Shown: positions 26,047-34,385, numbered from the stretch's first letter. The stretch: 39,191 bases of DNA from Brevibacillus borstelensis (GCF_003710865.1 NZ_RHHO01000054.1:1-39191); one strand, 5' to 3'. A program made the numbers and translations. The notes: generated from the letters alone by a model not told the origin.

Positions 26047-26784
26047 TTACCTCTCGTACTTACGAGCGAGTTCCAGCAAGGCTTTCTTGGCATCACCAGG
26101 AAACAAGCCTCCATGATAGCAGATGAGCCGCTCAATGTCGCAGGAAAGCAATCGATGCACGGACCGAACAGCCTCGTCCAGGTCCAAAGCATACTGCGGA
26201 TTTGCGATATTCAGCTTGCCTTCTTCCATTACGACTGCATCTCCCGCGATCAGCGTTTTGCTGGAAGAAAGGTACAACGAAATATGGCCTGGCATATGCC
26301 CTGGTGTGTGGACGATGTCAATGCCGCCGCACCAAGGCAGCCTCTCATCATTGGAAACGGCTCTTTCTACTGAAACGGTTTCAATAGAAGCAAGGAACTG
26401 AATAAACTGTTCAGCTTGCGGCTTTGCTTCATCCGGCAACGCATCGTAGGTCGATTCCGCCTGTTCAAGCCGCAACGATTTTTTCGTACCCTCGATGTAG
26501 GGAACCTCCCGTTCGTGGGCAATGACTTCGATCTGGGGGTACTTCCGTTTCAGCTCTGCCAGCGAACCGATATGATCCATATCGTGATGTGTCACGATGA
26601 CTTTGGTGAGCAAATCGAATGCGATGCCATTCTGGAGAGCCGCTTTTTCAAGAAGCGGGATAAAATTCGGATAGCCGCAATCGACGAGAATAAGATCCTG
26701 CTCATCTTGAAGAAGAACAGGCGTGATGCTCTGTTTATGTCCATCGTACTCGAACTCGATGTGAAGCAAATGACAGTGATTCAT
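26047..26784 (-). CDS. MBL-fold metallo-hydrolase
   Basis: This 245-aa metallo-beta-lactamase-fold hydrolase has the full metal set: VTHHDMDHIG (HxHxDH as HHDMDH), HTPGHMPGHISLY, AGDAVV and a late Y-HGG segment. I start at ATG 26784 (MNHCHLLHIEF) because AAGGAG is 9 bases upstream; the preceding ATG is too close to that RBS. It lies 34 bases after the methyltransferase on the same strand. Substrate unknown; most such stand-alone hydrolases are esterase, lactonase or glyoxalase II-like. Confidence 0.9.
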   Translation of the reverse strand: MNHCHLLHIEFEYDGHKQSITPVLLQDEQDLILVDCGYPNFIPLLEKAALQNGIAFDLLTKVIVTHHDMDHIGSLAELKRKYPQIEVIAHEREVPYIEGTKKSLRLEQAESTYDALPDEAKPQAEQFIQFLASIETVSVERAVSNDERLPWCGGIDIVHTPGHMPGHISLYLSSSKTLIAGDAVVMEEGKLNIANPQYALDLDEAVRSVHRLLSCDIERLICYHGGLFPGDAKKALLELARKYER

Positions 26785-26818
26785 TATCCACATCTCCTTT
26801 CTCTTGGCTATAAGATGA

Positions 26819-27550
26819 CTAGGATCTTCGAGCCGAAATCAGCAAAAACATAGGGCGATGAAGCTCCTCTTCCCACTCAGGATGGGAGGCAACTTGTTCA
26901 CTGGAGGGTCCCCACTCTACTACACGGGTTATTGTAAAACCAAGCCCAATCAGCATGTTCAAATATGTGCCTATCGTCCGATGCTGCTTGACCACTCCTT
27001 CGACCAGCCAATTGGTTTTCCGTACACCCTCATATTGATAGTTGTCGACTGGCCACGTCTTGTAACCGTCAGGATGCTTGATCCACCCAGGCCCGCTAGA
27101 AGCCGTATAAATCGGATGTTCTACTGAACATACCAGACTCCCCCCTGGTTTGAGAGATGCGTACGCTTCCTTTAACAAGCCCTGCACGTTTTCGATATAG
27201 TGAAATGCCAGCGAACTGTACACCAGATCATATGAGTCTCGCTTTAATTCAAGGCTCTCCATGTCTGCCCGCAGATAGGCAATCTGGGAATCCTGCGTTT
27301 CCCGTTTCGCTCTGGTCAGCATGTTCTCAGAAATGTCGATCCCGACTACACTTGAGGCGCCATTTTCTTTGGCCCAGCGGCAGAACCAGCCGAACCCGCA
27401 TCCCAAATCAAGAACATGGGCACCGTGCAAATCCGGGAGCATGGACTGCAGTGTCGGCCATTCCGGTGCACCATCCAGCCCGCTTATGGAACGTCTCAAT
27501 TGACTGTACCCTTTGAAAAATTCCTCATTGTCATAGATGTTTTGAGTCAT
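26819..27550 (-). CDS. Class I SAM-dependent methyltransferase
   Basis: The 243-aa protein starts at ATG 27550 (MTQNIYDNEEFFKGY), set by AGGAG with an 8-base spacer; the frame extends to 27598. The SAM-binding motif I is VLDLGCGFGWFCRW (about residues 46-59), motif II VVGIDISENML, RADMES and motif IV YDLVYSSLAFHYI follow, then LKPGGSLVCSVEHP. Substrate is not predictable; YNLM-type small-molecule methylases of this size are common. First gene of a two-gene unit with the MBL hydrolase. Confidence 0.9.
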   Translation of the reverse strand: MTQNIYDNEEFFKGYSQLRRSISGLDGAPEWPTLQSMLPDLHGAHVLDLGCGFGWFCRWAKENGASSVVGIDISENMLTRAKRETQDSQIAYLRADMESLELKRDSYDLVYSSLAFHYIENVQGLLKEAYASLKPGGSLVCSVEHPIYTASSGPGWIKHPDGYKTWPVDNYQYEGVRKTNWLVEGVVKQHRTIGTYLNMLIGLGFTITRVVEWGPSSEQVASHPEWEEELHRPMFLLISARRS

Positions 27551-27657
27551 GACTCTCGCTCCTCTGTTTGCAGCATCATTTGTCTCCCACCCTACCATCT
27601 CTATTCATGCTTCTCAAGCGCATGCATGCACCCGAATCAAACAGAATCATTTCAATA

Positions 27658-27706
27658 AGAAAAAGCGATATTTGAAGTATCTCGATGGATCACATCAAAT
27701 ATCGCT
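27658..27706 (-). terminator. Terminator of the CD3324-family gene
   Basis: AGCGATATTTGA (27664-27675) pairs perfectly with TCAAATATCGCT (27695-27706), 12 bp with a 19-base loop. On the minus strand it is followed by TTTTTCTTATT. It starts 6 bases after the gene's stop. Confidence 0.85.
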
Positions 27707-27711
27707 CCCTT

Positions 27712-27987
27712 TTACACGCGCTTCTTTTCTTCCCGGATAATTCTGCGGATCGATTGCTCCGTCAGATAATGTCGCTGAGATAACTCCGCAATGGAATCGC
27801 CTTGCAAGAAGCTTTTATAGATGTTTTGATTTCGGATTTTGAGCTGAGCCCGAACTCCGGTCAGCTCGCCCCACGCCTTGCGTTTTTCAGCTTTTCTGGG
27901 AATATACACATACGCGCCGTCAATGTATTGTTGAATGCATTCGATCACGTGCTTTGGCAAAATATTTTTTGCTTTTTCGTGCTTCAT
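27712..27987 (-). CDS. CD3324-family helix-turn-helix protein (Mor-like)
   Basis: The 91-aa protein belongs to a small family of likely transcription factors. The pattern is conserved: KAKNILPKHVIECIQQYIDG, then GAYVYIPRK, WGELTGVRAQLKIRNQNIYKSF and a C-terminal HTH (SIAELSQRHYLTEQSIRRIIRE). The family resembles the Mor/C activator of phage Mu in its helical N-terminus plus HTH. Start ATG 27987, with GGAGCGG upstream. The leader is long (to about 28205), structured and holds a possible 23-codon ORF, so translation or transcription of this gene may be controlled there. Confidence 0.88.
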   Translation of the reverse strand: MKHEKAKNILPKHVIECIQQYIDGAYVYIPRKAEKRKAWGELTGVRAQLKIRNQNIYKSFLQGDSIAELSQRHYLTEQSIRRIIREEKKRV

Positions 27988-28089
27988 TCTCGCCGCTCCT
28001 ATCTACAGATTTGTGTAAATAGTGAGCAAAGCCTGCACAAGATATATCAGCCTATATGGTTTGGAAGGCGGCTCCGAACAAAAGCATTG

Positions 28090-28161
28090 TTATATCTCCG
28101 TGCTGGTTTGCCCGGAGCCCGACGCATCCACTTGAACGGTTGTACTTCTTTCAAGTGACAT
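28090..28161 (-). CDS. Possible 23-codon leader peptide upstream of the CD3324 gene
   Basis: ATG 28161 follows GAGGTG with a 7-base spacer; the stop TAA is 28092-28090. The peptide is S, T, Q and V rich. Its stop codon falls between competing hairpin arms: GGCTCCG (minus, 28119-28113) can pair either with CGGAG (28100-28096) or with CGGAGCC (28076-28070). A TATAAT-like -10 (28210-28205) lies upstream. No T run follows the stems, so it would act on translation rather than by a terminator. Evidence is circumstantial. Confidence 0.3.
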   Translation of the reverse strand: MSLERSTTVQVDASGSGQTSTEI

Positions 28162-28246
28162 GTGTGTTCACCTCGCCTCAAAAACTTGTAAACCATCTAC
28201 AACCATTATAGCGAATTATCGCTCCAGAACCAGACATCATCTTCCT

Positions 28247-29524
28247 CTAACATGAAATCCGACGCCGGGTGAATGTCCATAACAGTAGAGCCATTGTGCT
28301 GACTGTTGCCCCAAGCAGGCAAACGCCACTCCAGCCCGCATAGGCGTACATGCTGGTCGAAGCAATCGAACCGGACGCGCTTCCGATGGAATAAAAAACC
28401 ATGTAGCCGGCGGTCAGGCGGCTGCGCGCTTCGGGGCGTACGGTAAAGAGAATGCTCTGATTGGTCACATGGACGGCCTGCACCGCCAAATCCAGGATAA
28501 CCACGCCAACAATCAAAACAGGCAGCGAGTTTTCAGCATAGGAGATCGGGAGCCAGGACACGATCAGCAATGTGAGCGCGATACCGGTGGTCCACTCTCC
28601 GAACCCTCGATCCGCGAGCCGGCCTGCTCTGGCTGCTGCCAATGCTCCAGCAACGCCGGCAAAGCCGAAGGCCCCGATGGCGGTATGGGATAGCGAAAGC
28701 GGCGGCGAGCTAAGCGGCAAGACGAGTGAAGTCCATAATATGCTGAATGCAGCAAAAATCAACAAGGCAAATGCAGCGCGAATCCGCAGAATTCTTTCCT
28801 GGACGAATAGGTCAATGACGGAGCGCAGCAGCTGCGAGTATGTCATCGACGTTTTTTCGCGTTCTTCGCGAGGCAGCACTATGACCAAAGCGGCGACCAT
28901 GAGCAGCATCATTGCTGCAGAGACGAGATAGACAGAGCGCCAGCCGGCAATGTCGGTCAAAATGCCTGCAAATGTTCTCGCCAGCAATATGCCAATGACC
29001 ACCCCGCTCGTCACCAGGCCGACAATTCGCCCCCGTTCGGATGGGGCAGCCAAAATTGAAGCATATGCGACAAGCGTCTGGGTCACAACGGCCAAAAAAC
29101 CGATTACAGCCATGCCTGCCAACAGGACCGGAGCGGCAGGAGCAGTACCTACTACGGTTATTGCAAGTACGGACAGCAGCATGTGGCACAGAATCAGTCG
29201 GCGTCTGTTCAACAAGTCTCCAAGCGGCACCAGTAAAAAAAGCCCCAATGCATAACAAAGTTGGGTAACGGTAATCACAATGCCAATCGATGAATGACGA
29301 AGTCCGAACTCCCGAGCCAAAGAGTCGAGCAGCGGTTGAGCGAAATAGATACTGGCTACAGCCATCCCGCAGGCGGCCGCGAACAGCAGTGCAACAGAGC
29401 GAGACATCGATCTGACCGGTATACAAGAGGCAGTAGCGGACTCCGGTTGCCCCCTGTCCGCAATGGCTCCGTCCTTTTGATCGACAACGACTTCTGTTTT
29501 TTGGGAAAGCCCCTCTCCACTCAA
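28247..29524 (-). CDS. MFS transporter (YnfM/arabinose-efflux-like)
   Basis: This 12-helix proton-driven exporter starts at TTG 29524 (425 aa), which alone has a well-placed RBS (GGAGGG 29537-29532, 7-base spacer); ATG 29545 upstream has none. After a 40-residue soluble N-terminus come GMAVASIYFAQPLLDSLAREF, LVPLGDLLNRRRLI (MFS motif A, GDxxNRR) and VIGFLAVVTQTLVAY. The second half has ARAGRLADRGFGEW. The N-terminus KTEVVVDQKDGAIADRGQ is unusually long. Divergent from a TetR regulator with operator-like dyads between them, so substrate-induced efflux is likely; substrate unknown. Confidence 0.9.
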   Translation of the reverse strand: MSGEGLSQKTEVVVDQKDGAIADRGQPESATASCIPVRSMSRSVALLFAAACGMAVASIYFAQPLLDSLAREFGLRHSSIGIVITVTQLCYALGLFLLVPLGDLLNRRRLILCHMLLSVLAITVVGTAPAAPVLLAGMAVIGFLAVVTQTLVAYASILAAPSERGRIVGLVTSGVVIGILLARTFAGILTDIAGWRSVYLVSAAMMLLMVAALVIVLPREEREKTSMTYSQLLRSVIDLFVQERILRIRAAFALLIFAAFSILWTSLVLPLSSPPLSLSHTAIGAFGFAGVAGALAAARAGRLADRGFGEWTTGIALTLLIVSWLPISYAENSLPVLIVGVVILDLAVQAVHVTNQSILFTVRPEARSRLTAGYMVFYSIGSASGSIASTSMYAYAGWSGVCLLGATVSTMALLLWTFTRRRISC

Positions 29525-29592
29525 GCTACAACCCTCCAGTTTCATAGCGAAGCAAAATTTTATACTGATCGGTACATAATTACCCTTTCCCA

Positions 29593-29622
29593 TTTATACA
29601 GCTCGCGAACTTCATATGTCAA
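29593..29622 (-). promoter_or_regulatory. Promoter of the MFS gene
   Basis: TTGACA (29622-29617) and TATAAA (29598-29593) with an 18-base spacer on the minus strand. A dyad GGTA-N6-TACC at 29571-29584 lies just downstream, where a repressor would block it. Confidence 0.6.
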
Positions 29623-29640
29623 CAAAATTCCCTTCTCGAT

Positions 29641-29688
29641 TTGACACAATGCTGGCAGAAATATAAAATCATATCATACCGTTCGATA
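29641..29688 (+). promoter_or_regulatory. tetR promoter with overlapping dyad operator
   Basis: TTGACA at 29641-29646 and TAAAAT at 29664-29669 have an ideal 17-base spacer. A 17-base dyad TATCNNACNGTNNGATA occupies 29672-29688, at the expected transcription start. This arrangement predicts autorepression by the TetR protein encoded 19 bases downstream. Confidence 0.65.
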
Positions 29689-29706
29689 TAAAAAGGGGTT
29701 GTTGTG

Positions 29707-30288
29707 ATGGCTCGCTCACGAGAATTCGATGTGGAAAAAGCATTGGACGCAGCCATGCATGTATTTTGGAAAAAGGGATACGAAGCGACTTCACTCAGCG
29801 ATTTGACGGCTGAAATGGGCATCCAACGGCCAAGCATCTATTCAGCTTTCGGGGACAAAAAAGAGTTGTTCGAAGCAGCGCTGAGGAAATATACACGATT
29901 CCACGCTTCCCGTGTCCGGGCGGCACTCCAAAAACATCCGTCTGTGAAAGACGCGTTTCGGTCTTTTTTTGAAAGCTTGACCGCTGAGGACTATGACCAA
30001 AATCCGGCCCGGGGATGCTTCTGCATCAACACAATGGTCGAGCTTGCACCACACGATGAGAAGTTTGAAGTTCTTACGAGGGAGCATCAGATGTATCTTT
30101 CGGCGATTTTTCAGGAAACGCTTGAACGAGGGATACAAACGGGAGAACTGAAGACAGTCAAGAATGCAAAAGCTCTTGCGCAAACGCTTGTCGTGTCGGT
30201 CATCGGGCTCACCGTCATGATGAAATCTCGCCCGGACCGCTCCTTTATCAATCATGCCGTAGAGGTTACCCTCTCATTGATCAAATAG
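29707..30288 (+). CDS. TetR/AcrR-family regulator
   Basis: This 193-aa dimeric repressor starts at ATG 29707 (a GTG one codon earlier is possible); AGGGG lies about 8 bases upstream. The HTH is in residues 20-50: ALDAAMHVFWKKGYEATSLSDLTAEMG then RPSIYSAFGDKKELF, the YxxFxxK signature. The C-terminal ligand domain has RGCFCINTMVELA, the Cys-containing segment of the YxaF/LmrA-like or AcrR_C TetR_C_13 group. Divergent from the MFS exporter, its probable target. It also likely represses itself. Confidence 0.93.
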   Translation: MARSREFDVEKALDAAMHVFWKKGYEATSLSDLTAEMGIQRPSIYSAFGDKKELFEAALRKYTRFHASRVRAALQKHPSVKDAFRSFFESLTAEDYDQNPARGCFCINTMVELAPHDEKFEVLTREHQMYLSAIFQETLERGIQTGELKTVKNAKALAQTLVVSVIGLTVMMKSRPDRSFINHAVEVTLSLIK

Positions 30289-30650
30289 CCTGTTTGGAGA
30301 CGAGCGTTACTTAAACCTCCTCGTTTCGCAAAAAAGCTCCTTCCGCTATTAATATGGCGTTACTCTCATAGTGGAATGATCCCTCCTGAACGATGTGGAA
30401 TCTCGCAATACTTAGCTGGATTCCAGTCTATGTTTGGTGTGCATCCGGTTTCAGGTGAAAAATATGATGGAAGCAGATGGAAGCACCTTATATAATAGGA
30501 CTATTACGGCGAGCGAGCTCTCATTTTTTATCCGGAGCAGGATTTGCTGAAAGGACGCTTCGACCGTACATACTCCCTGTATGCAAGCTGAGGGCAAAAG
30601 AAACAACGCGGAACCGGGTTACAATCAACGCTTCGGCCAAGGAGGAAAAA
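30289..30650. other. Intergenic stretch with a short ORF remnant
   Basis: It holds a 39-codon ORF (30376-30495) with protein-like composition but no clear RBS, and a TATAAT at 30491-30496 without a good -35 that could start the DUF4261 transcript. Its sequence in the frame before 30651 is open but has no start signal. Nothing else is supported. Confidence 0.35.
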
Positions 30651-31571
30651 ATGGAAAAGAAGGATATTCTGGATCAGGAGAAAGACTTTGGGTTTGCACG
30701 GGTTTATGGGGTTGAACTGAAATACAGGCAGCAGCCAAAACTGGATCGGGCGCTCCTCTATGAAAAAATGAATCTCTACACGGGCAAAATCGAACAGCCG
30801 GACCGGGAAAAAACAGATGACCCTGCCCTTGCTGTTTGGGAAGCCAACGAAGCCGATAAGGAGCTGCTGATGCACTTCTTCCATTTAAACTACATGGTAC
30901 AGTACGCGGAAGGAGAAATGCCCGCTCAGACCAGCTTACTGAATTTCGAGAGCCGGCCTGCGGCAGAATACGAGACCGCGATTCAGCAGTCCTGGCATTG
31001 GCAAGAAGCAGCTCAAACGCTAAACGAATGCAACTATTCACTCCTTTTGGTCGATATGATGGCATCCGGGCTGGAGCCTCAAGCAAGATTGCAGCTTTTC
31101 ACCGGCGCCCTTCGAGCGGTACTGGAAGCAGCTCCTTGCGATGCGATCTACTTTCGGGCGAGCGACAAGCTTGTAGAGCCCCAGGCTTATTTGGCTGCCA
31201 TCGAAGAAGGTGCCATCTTATATGGAGCTATGAATATACGCTTTTATAACGTGCAAGGGACGGGAAGCGGTCGGGCGGAAGGCCTGATGGACTCGATCGG
31301 TCTCGCTGCACTTGGCATTCCCGATGTTCAGTGCCATTTTTATGATCTCGACCCTTCTGAGGTTGCCGATCATTTAATGAATATTGGCTATTATTTGTTT
31401 CACCAGGGAGACGTGATCGCTGACGGGGAAACTGTCGGTTTCAGCGAAGATATGCGTTGGCGCTGCGAGCACCAATATGCGCTCGCGGCCCCACATCGCG
31501 TCGTTATCGATATCGATCCGGGAGAACCTTATTATGCTGGAAGGCAGGGGTACACCGAAGCAGATCGTTAA
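30651..31571 (+). CDS. DUF4261 domain protein
   Basis: This 306-aa cytosolic protein of unknown function starts at ATG 30651 behind AAGGAGG (30639-30645). It begins MEKKDILDQEKDFGFARVYGV, and NYSLLLVDMMASGLEPQARL (about residue 125), DAIYFRASDKLV and INIRFYNVQGT-like strand (as MNIRFYNV) match the DUF4261 core. The C-terminus is a small beta-rich part with ADGETVGFSEDMRWRC. No signal peptide. DUF4261 proteins often occur beside SMI1/SUKH-type genes; here that is the gene at 24248, but not directly adjacent. Confidence 0.8.
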   Translation: MEKKDILDQEKDFGFARVYGVELKYRQQPKLDRALLYEKMNLYTGKIEQPDREKTDDPALAVWEANEADKELLMHFFHLNYMVQYAEGEMPAQTSLLNFESRPAAEYETAIQQSWHWQEAAQTLNECNYSLLLVDMMASGLEPQARLQLFTGALRAVLEAAPCDAIYFRASDKLVEPQAYLAAIEEGAILYGAMNIRFYNVQGTGSGRAEGLMDSIGLAALGIPDVQCHFYDLDPSEVADHLMNIGYYLFHQGDVIADGETVGFSEDMRWRCEHQYALAAPHRVVIDIDPGEPYYAGRQGYTEADR

Positions 31572-31688
31572 TCACGGCTGATTGAGGACATAAGGATTGT
31601 CCTGTGAAAGCGGCATGACAAGCGTTTTGGCAGAAGCGGAAGCTTGCCGGAAACTGGTGGTTTGAAAACAGGGCAGCAATGGCTCCAG

Positions 31689-31729
31689 AAAAATGGAGTG
31701 AAAACCCGCAATCCATGGGGTTTCACTCC
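31689..31729 (-). terminator. Terminator of the amber-interrupted SRPBCC gene
   Basis: GGAGTGAAA-A-CCC (31695-31707) pairs with GGGTTTCACTCC (31718-31729) with one bulged A. On the minus strand it is followed by ATTTTT. Its good condition suggests that the gene was recently functional. Confidence 0.75.
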
Positions 31730-31749
31730 GCCTGTCGCCGACTCATTTT

Positions 31750-32196
31750 CTATTCCTTTACTAATCCTCCTCTCAAATTGCGAACACCAAACTCCAAATA
31801 CCCTTTCAGACAGGTCAGCATAAATACCCACCCTTCTTTGTTGTCCACCAATTTGCTTATCAGCTCTTCATCATTCTCATTAAAGCCTTCTTCGTTTACT
31901 TCAATAATCGTACTGGAATGATCCAACTCTGTCAGGGTAATGGCAACCACGTGTTCCTCTTCGGGGGGCCCCTATTTGAACACGATTTTTTTATCGACCT
32001 CCACTTCGATTACGTGAATCTCCGCTGTTGCATCATAAAGATCGTATTTCAGTGTGATCGTCTTGCCTTGTTCCCATCTTTCAGAGCTTGACGAAAACCA
32101 GAAATTCCCGATTTTCAAAGGGTCTACGAATGCCTCAAACACTTCTTTAGCCGGTTTTTCTATCTTGAATTTTGTCAGGTTGTTCATACCTCGCAT
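31750..32196 (-). pseudogene. SRPBCC/AHSA1-family protein interrupted by one in-frame TAG
   Basis: Read in a single frame, 148 codons encode a complete START-like AHSA1 domain: NNLTKFKIEKPAKEVFEAFVD, KIGNFWFSSSSERWEQG, VEVDKKIVFK-stop-GPPEEEHVVAITLTELD, then IIEVNEEGFN and a helical end. The stop (31974-31972, TAG) sits at the FxW position where family members have Trp, so a single TGG-to-TAG change explains it. The downstream part is fully open and could be re-initiated at GTG 31950 behind AGAGGA. So it is either a fresh pseudogene, a split gene or a readthrough case. Confidence 0.8.
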
Positions 32197-32366
32197 CAGC
32201 TCTCTTTTCTGGTTAAGTGGACCTTCCTAGCGAAAAATCGACAGAGAATGTCTGTTCACCTATGCGTGCACTACTATTATGTACATGTTTATCCTAAAAA
32301 CCCGTTCATAGATCCGGATCGTAAAGCCGCGTTTCTGACATATGCAGCGATAGTAGTTGATGAGTT

Positions 32367-32614
32367 CTACCTTGAGAATATAAACGCTTTGCCATCCGCG
32401 TTGCATATTTGCGTCCCATTCGGCAGCTCAGCATAAGGCTGTTCCCAGTGCACATGCCCGCAGAACACCAGCGTGCTCTCTCCAGCCTCCAATACCGTCC
32501 GTATACCGGCATGTCCCAACTGGCCGGAGTTCACTCCTTCGGGCCCCTGGTGAAGCAACAGCACATCGGGCTTTTTCCGTAAAATCTGGTTCAGCGCAAG
32601 CAAATACCCTGGTT
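32367..32614 (-). pseudogene. C-terminal remnant of a metallophosphoesterase
   Basis: The minus-strand frame reads LLALNQILRKKPDVLLLHQGPEG, then IRTVLEAGESTLVFCGHVHWEQPYAELPNGTQICNADGKA. HQGPEG and GHVHW are the last metal-binding motifs of calcineurin-like phosphoesterases. The upstream residues occur in a different frame (MRIKQIEWEPADRIPYVTAMPGN ends at 32591), and the first metal motifs (DxH, GDxxD) are not found. Thus only a shifted C-terminal part remains. Confidence 0.65.
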
Positions 32615-33115
32615 CCCCGGCATTGCCGTTACATAAGGAATCCGGTCAGCAGGTTCCCATTCGATTTGCTTGATTCTCATGCTTGCATCACCACATCTCT
32701 CAGTTTGATCTCTATCGTACCTGAAGACATCGTGAAACGCACTCCCCCACAGGTTGGGATTCATAATTACGCCTTGCTGGAATATAGCAATGGCAGGGTC
32801 AGCGTGACAGATATTGCACCGGAATTCCTTTCGCCGACCGCAAATGGCTCCCATCGCTCACCTGCCCCCGGATTCGCAAATTTCAGGTACAGGAAGGCGA
32901 AGTAGTTCACTCTATCCTCACACATATCGATGAGACCAAAAAACAGGAGCTTCTGAAGCAGATTGCCCTTTATATTGAAACCAGGCCCGAATCGGGAGCG
33001 TGGCCTACCGAGCCTTTGATACCTTGACATACGCAGCGGCCCTTATAGAGCACTCTTGTGCACGTATACCGAGCGGTAAGCCCGTCTTGGCGTGTTGGAA
33101 CGTACTTGGCCTTCA
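32615..33115. other. Decayed minus-strand coding sequence, family unclear
   Basis: Two overlapping minus-strand readings are protein-like: 32854-32591 (AIFQQGVIMNPNLWGSAF, ending MPGNQGICLR) and 33030-32767 (LLQKLLFFGLIDMCED). Neither has a good start. They most likely belong to one or two decayed genes, the first continuing into the phosphoesterase fragment by a frameshift. Confidence 0.35.
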
Positions 33116-33250
33116 TCAGTCAATAGCACAGTTACGTATTTCCTCCATTGCCTCTTTCACATTTCTCTCCGGATTCAGTGTACGGATCATTTCTTCAGTG
33201 AGGGGAGCACCGCATTCCCGTTTTCTTGTTCGAAGAAACAATCTTTTTGA
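33116..33250 (-). pseudogene. Short coding remnant, unidentified
   Basis: The minus strand reads RTRKRECGAPLTEEMIRTLNPERNVKEAMEEIRNCAID before a stop (split at residue 20 it is RTRKRECGAPLTEEMIRTLN and PERNVKEAMEEIRNCAID). It has normal protein composition and helix-like periodicity but no start codon with an RBS. Family not recognised. Confidence 0.35.
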
Positions 33251-33273
33251 GCGTTCACTGTTTTTCGGAAATA

Positions 33274-33417
33274 CTAGCTCTTTGTTTCATACACGATGCT
33301 TGCCAGAAAAGCGGAAGGCAGCACTTCCCCGCCAGCGTCGTATGCAGACTCAACGAACACCTCCAGCTTTTCCTCCGAGGAGATCTCTGCCTCCCCTATC
33401 GTGACGTTGTGTTTCAT
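33274..33417 (-). CDS. 47-aa ORF overlapping the 3' end of the AraC gene
   Basis: ATG 33417 overlaps the AraC stop by ATGA, a typical coupled start. The product begins MKHNVTIGEAEISSEEKLEV and ends SAFLASIVYETKS. The frame continues after its TAG with protein-like sequence (YFRKTVNAQKDCFFEQENGN), so it could be the front of a longer gene broken by a stop. No known domain is seen. Confidence 0.4.
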   Translation of the reverse strand: MKHNVTIGEAEISSEEKLEVFVESAYDAGGEVLPSAFLASIVYETKS

Positions 33418-34385
33418 CCTTGGCCCGACTCCTTTGCTCTTGCGATTTCGCTTGGGTTATAACCGAACGTTTTGCGGAACAGGGAAGCAAAATGGCTTAT
33501 ATTGTGATAACCGACCATCACAGCTGCCTCGCTGACATTGGCCTTTCCTTGCTCCAGCAATTTACGGGCTTCACTCATTCGCAGGCCTCGGACATAGCCG
33601 AAGACCGTTGTGCCGAACAATTGCTTAAAGCCGAGCTTGAGCTTGTAGTCGTTAAGGCCGACGAGTCTGGCCAGCTCAAGCAAACCGGGAGGCTCTCTCC
33701 ACGTGCGTGTCAAAATCTCTCTCGCATAATGAAGGCACTGGATATCACCTGCATTCAGCTTGGATTCCGCACGAACCCGTTTTTCCACTTTTTCCGCCGC
33801 ATCCAAATGATGGACCAGGAGCTCATACGCTTTTCCTTCGAGGAACATCCTTTGGAGCTTGCCGGAATAAGGGCACTGTTTGATTTGCTCGGCGATAAGC
33901 GAAAGATGGGGCGAGCCGGCGGTTTGCCTGCAAAAGGATGGTTTCTCCGATATCCGGGAAAGTTCGGGCAGCAGTTCCCGGAAATACCGAACGTCGACCC
34001 GAAGTTCCAGATGCACGTACCTCTCCACGGGAAGCAGTTCGAAACGCAGCTTCGAATCTTGAATATAGATGAGATGGGAAACGCCAGGTGCCAAACAATA
34101 CCCCCGGGATGAGCCAGCCGTTTCCCAGAAACCTTGACCTGAAAGCGTATAACCGATTTCCAGGTGAGGATAACGGACCCCGACGTCCAACGTCACAGGC
34201 TCGTGAATGCTTCCCTCATACAAATTGATCTCCATGCCTGTTCGGAGCAAAATCCGCTGCAATTGAGCAGCCCCTCCCAATATCGGAATGGATTGAAAGT
34301 GCTGTTCAGGCTGAGGAGAGACGGTGACATCGCTTAGCTCCTCGATCATGCACCCCAAGTCATGGGTATCCAGTTGAAGCTTCAA
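33414..34385 (-). CDS. AraC-family regulator, PchR/Btr-like, iron-controlled
   Basis: This 323-aa regulator has an N-terminal sensor part and a C-terminal double HTH (about residues 215-315). HTH1: PPGLLELARLVGLNDYKLKLGFKQLFG; HTH2: NVSEAAVMVGYHNISHFASLFRKTFGYNPSE. The LNDYKLKLGFKQLFGTTVFGY segment is typical of the PchR/YbtA siderophore-regulator group. I choose TTG 34385 because GGGAGGGAG lies at 34391-34399; the frame is open to TTG 34469 without an RBS. A Fur box covers its promoter. It probably activates an iron-uptake operon when bound to a ferric siderophore, but none is visible within the window. Confidence 0.87.
   Translation of the reverse strand: MKLQLDTHDLGCMIEELSDVTVSPQPEQHFQSIPILGGAAQLQRILLRTGMEINLYEGSIHEPVTLDVGVRYPHLEIGYTLSGQGFWETAGSSRGYCLAPGVSHLIYIQDSKLRFELLPVERYVHLELRVDVRYFRELLPELSRISEKPSFCRQTAGSPHLSLIAEQIKQCPYSGKLQRMFLEGKAYELLVHHLDAAEKVEKRVRAESKLNAGDIQCLHYAREILTRTWREPPGLLELARLVGLNDYKLKLGFKQLFGTTVFGYVRGLRMSEARKLLEQGKANVSEAAVMVGYHNISHFASLFRKTFGYNPSEIARAKESGQG

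Noticed and set aside
28950..29644. Plus-strand ORFs over the MFS gene
   Set aside because: Antisense shadows of a 12-helix MFS frame; no RBS or motifs.
30477..30650. N-terminal extension of the DUF4261 protein
   Set aside because: AAGGAGG directly before ATG 30651 fixes the start; the extension has no RBS and contains the likely promoter.
32248..32436. Plus-strand ORF upstream of the phosphoesterase fragment
   Set aside because: Low-quality composition, no RBS, antisense to a recognisable GHVHW remnant.
33420..34112. 230-aa plus-strand ORF over the AraC gene
   Set aside because: Shadow of the AraC frame, which carries both HTH motifs, RBS and Fur-controlled promoter.
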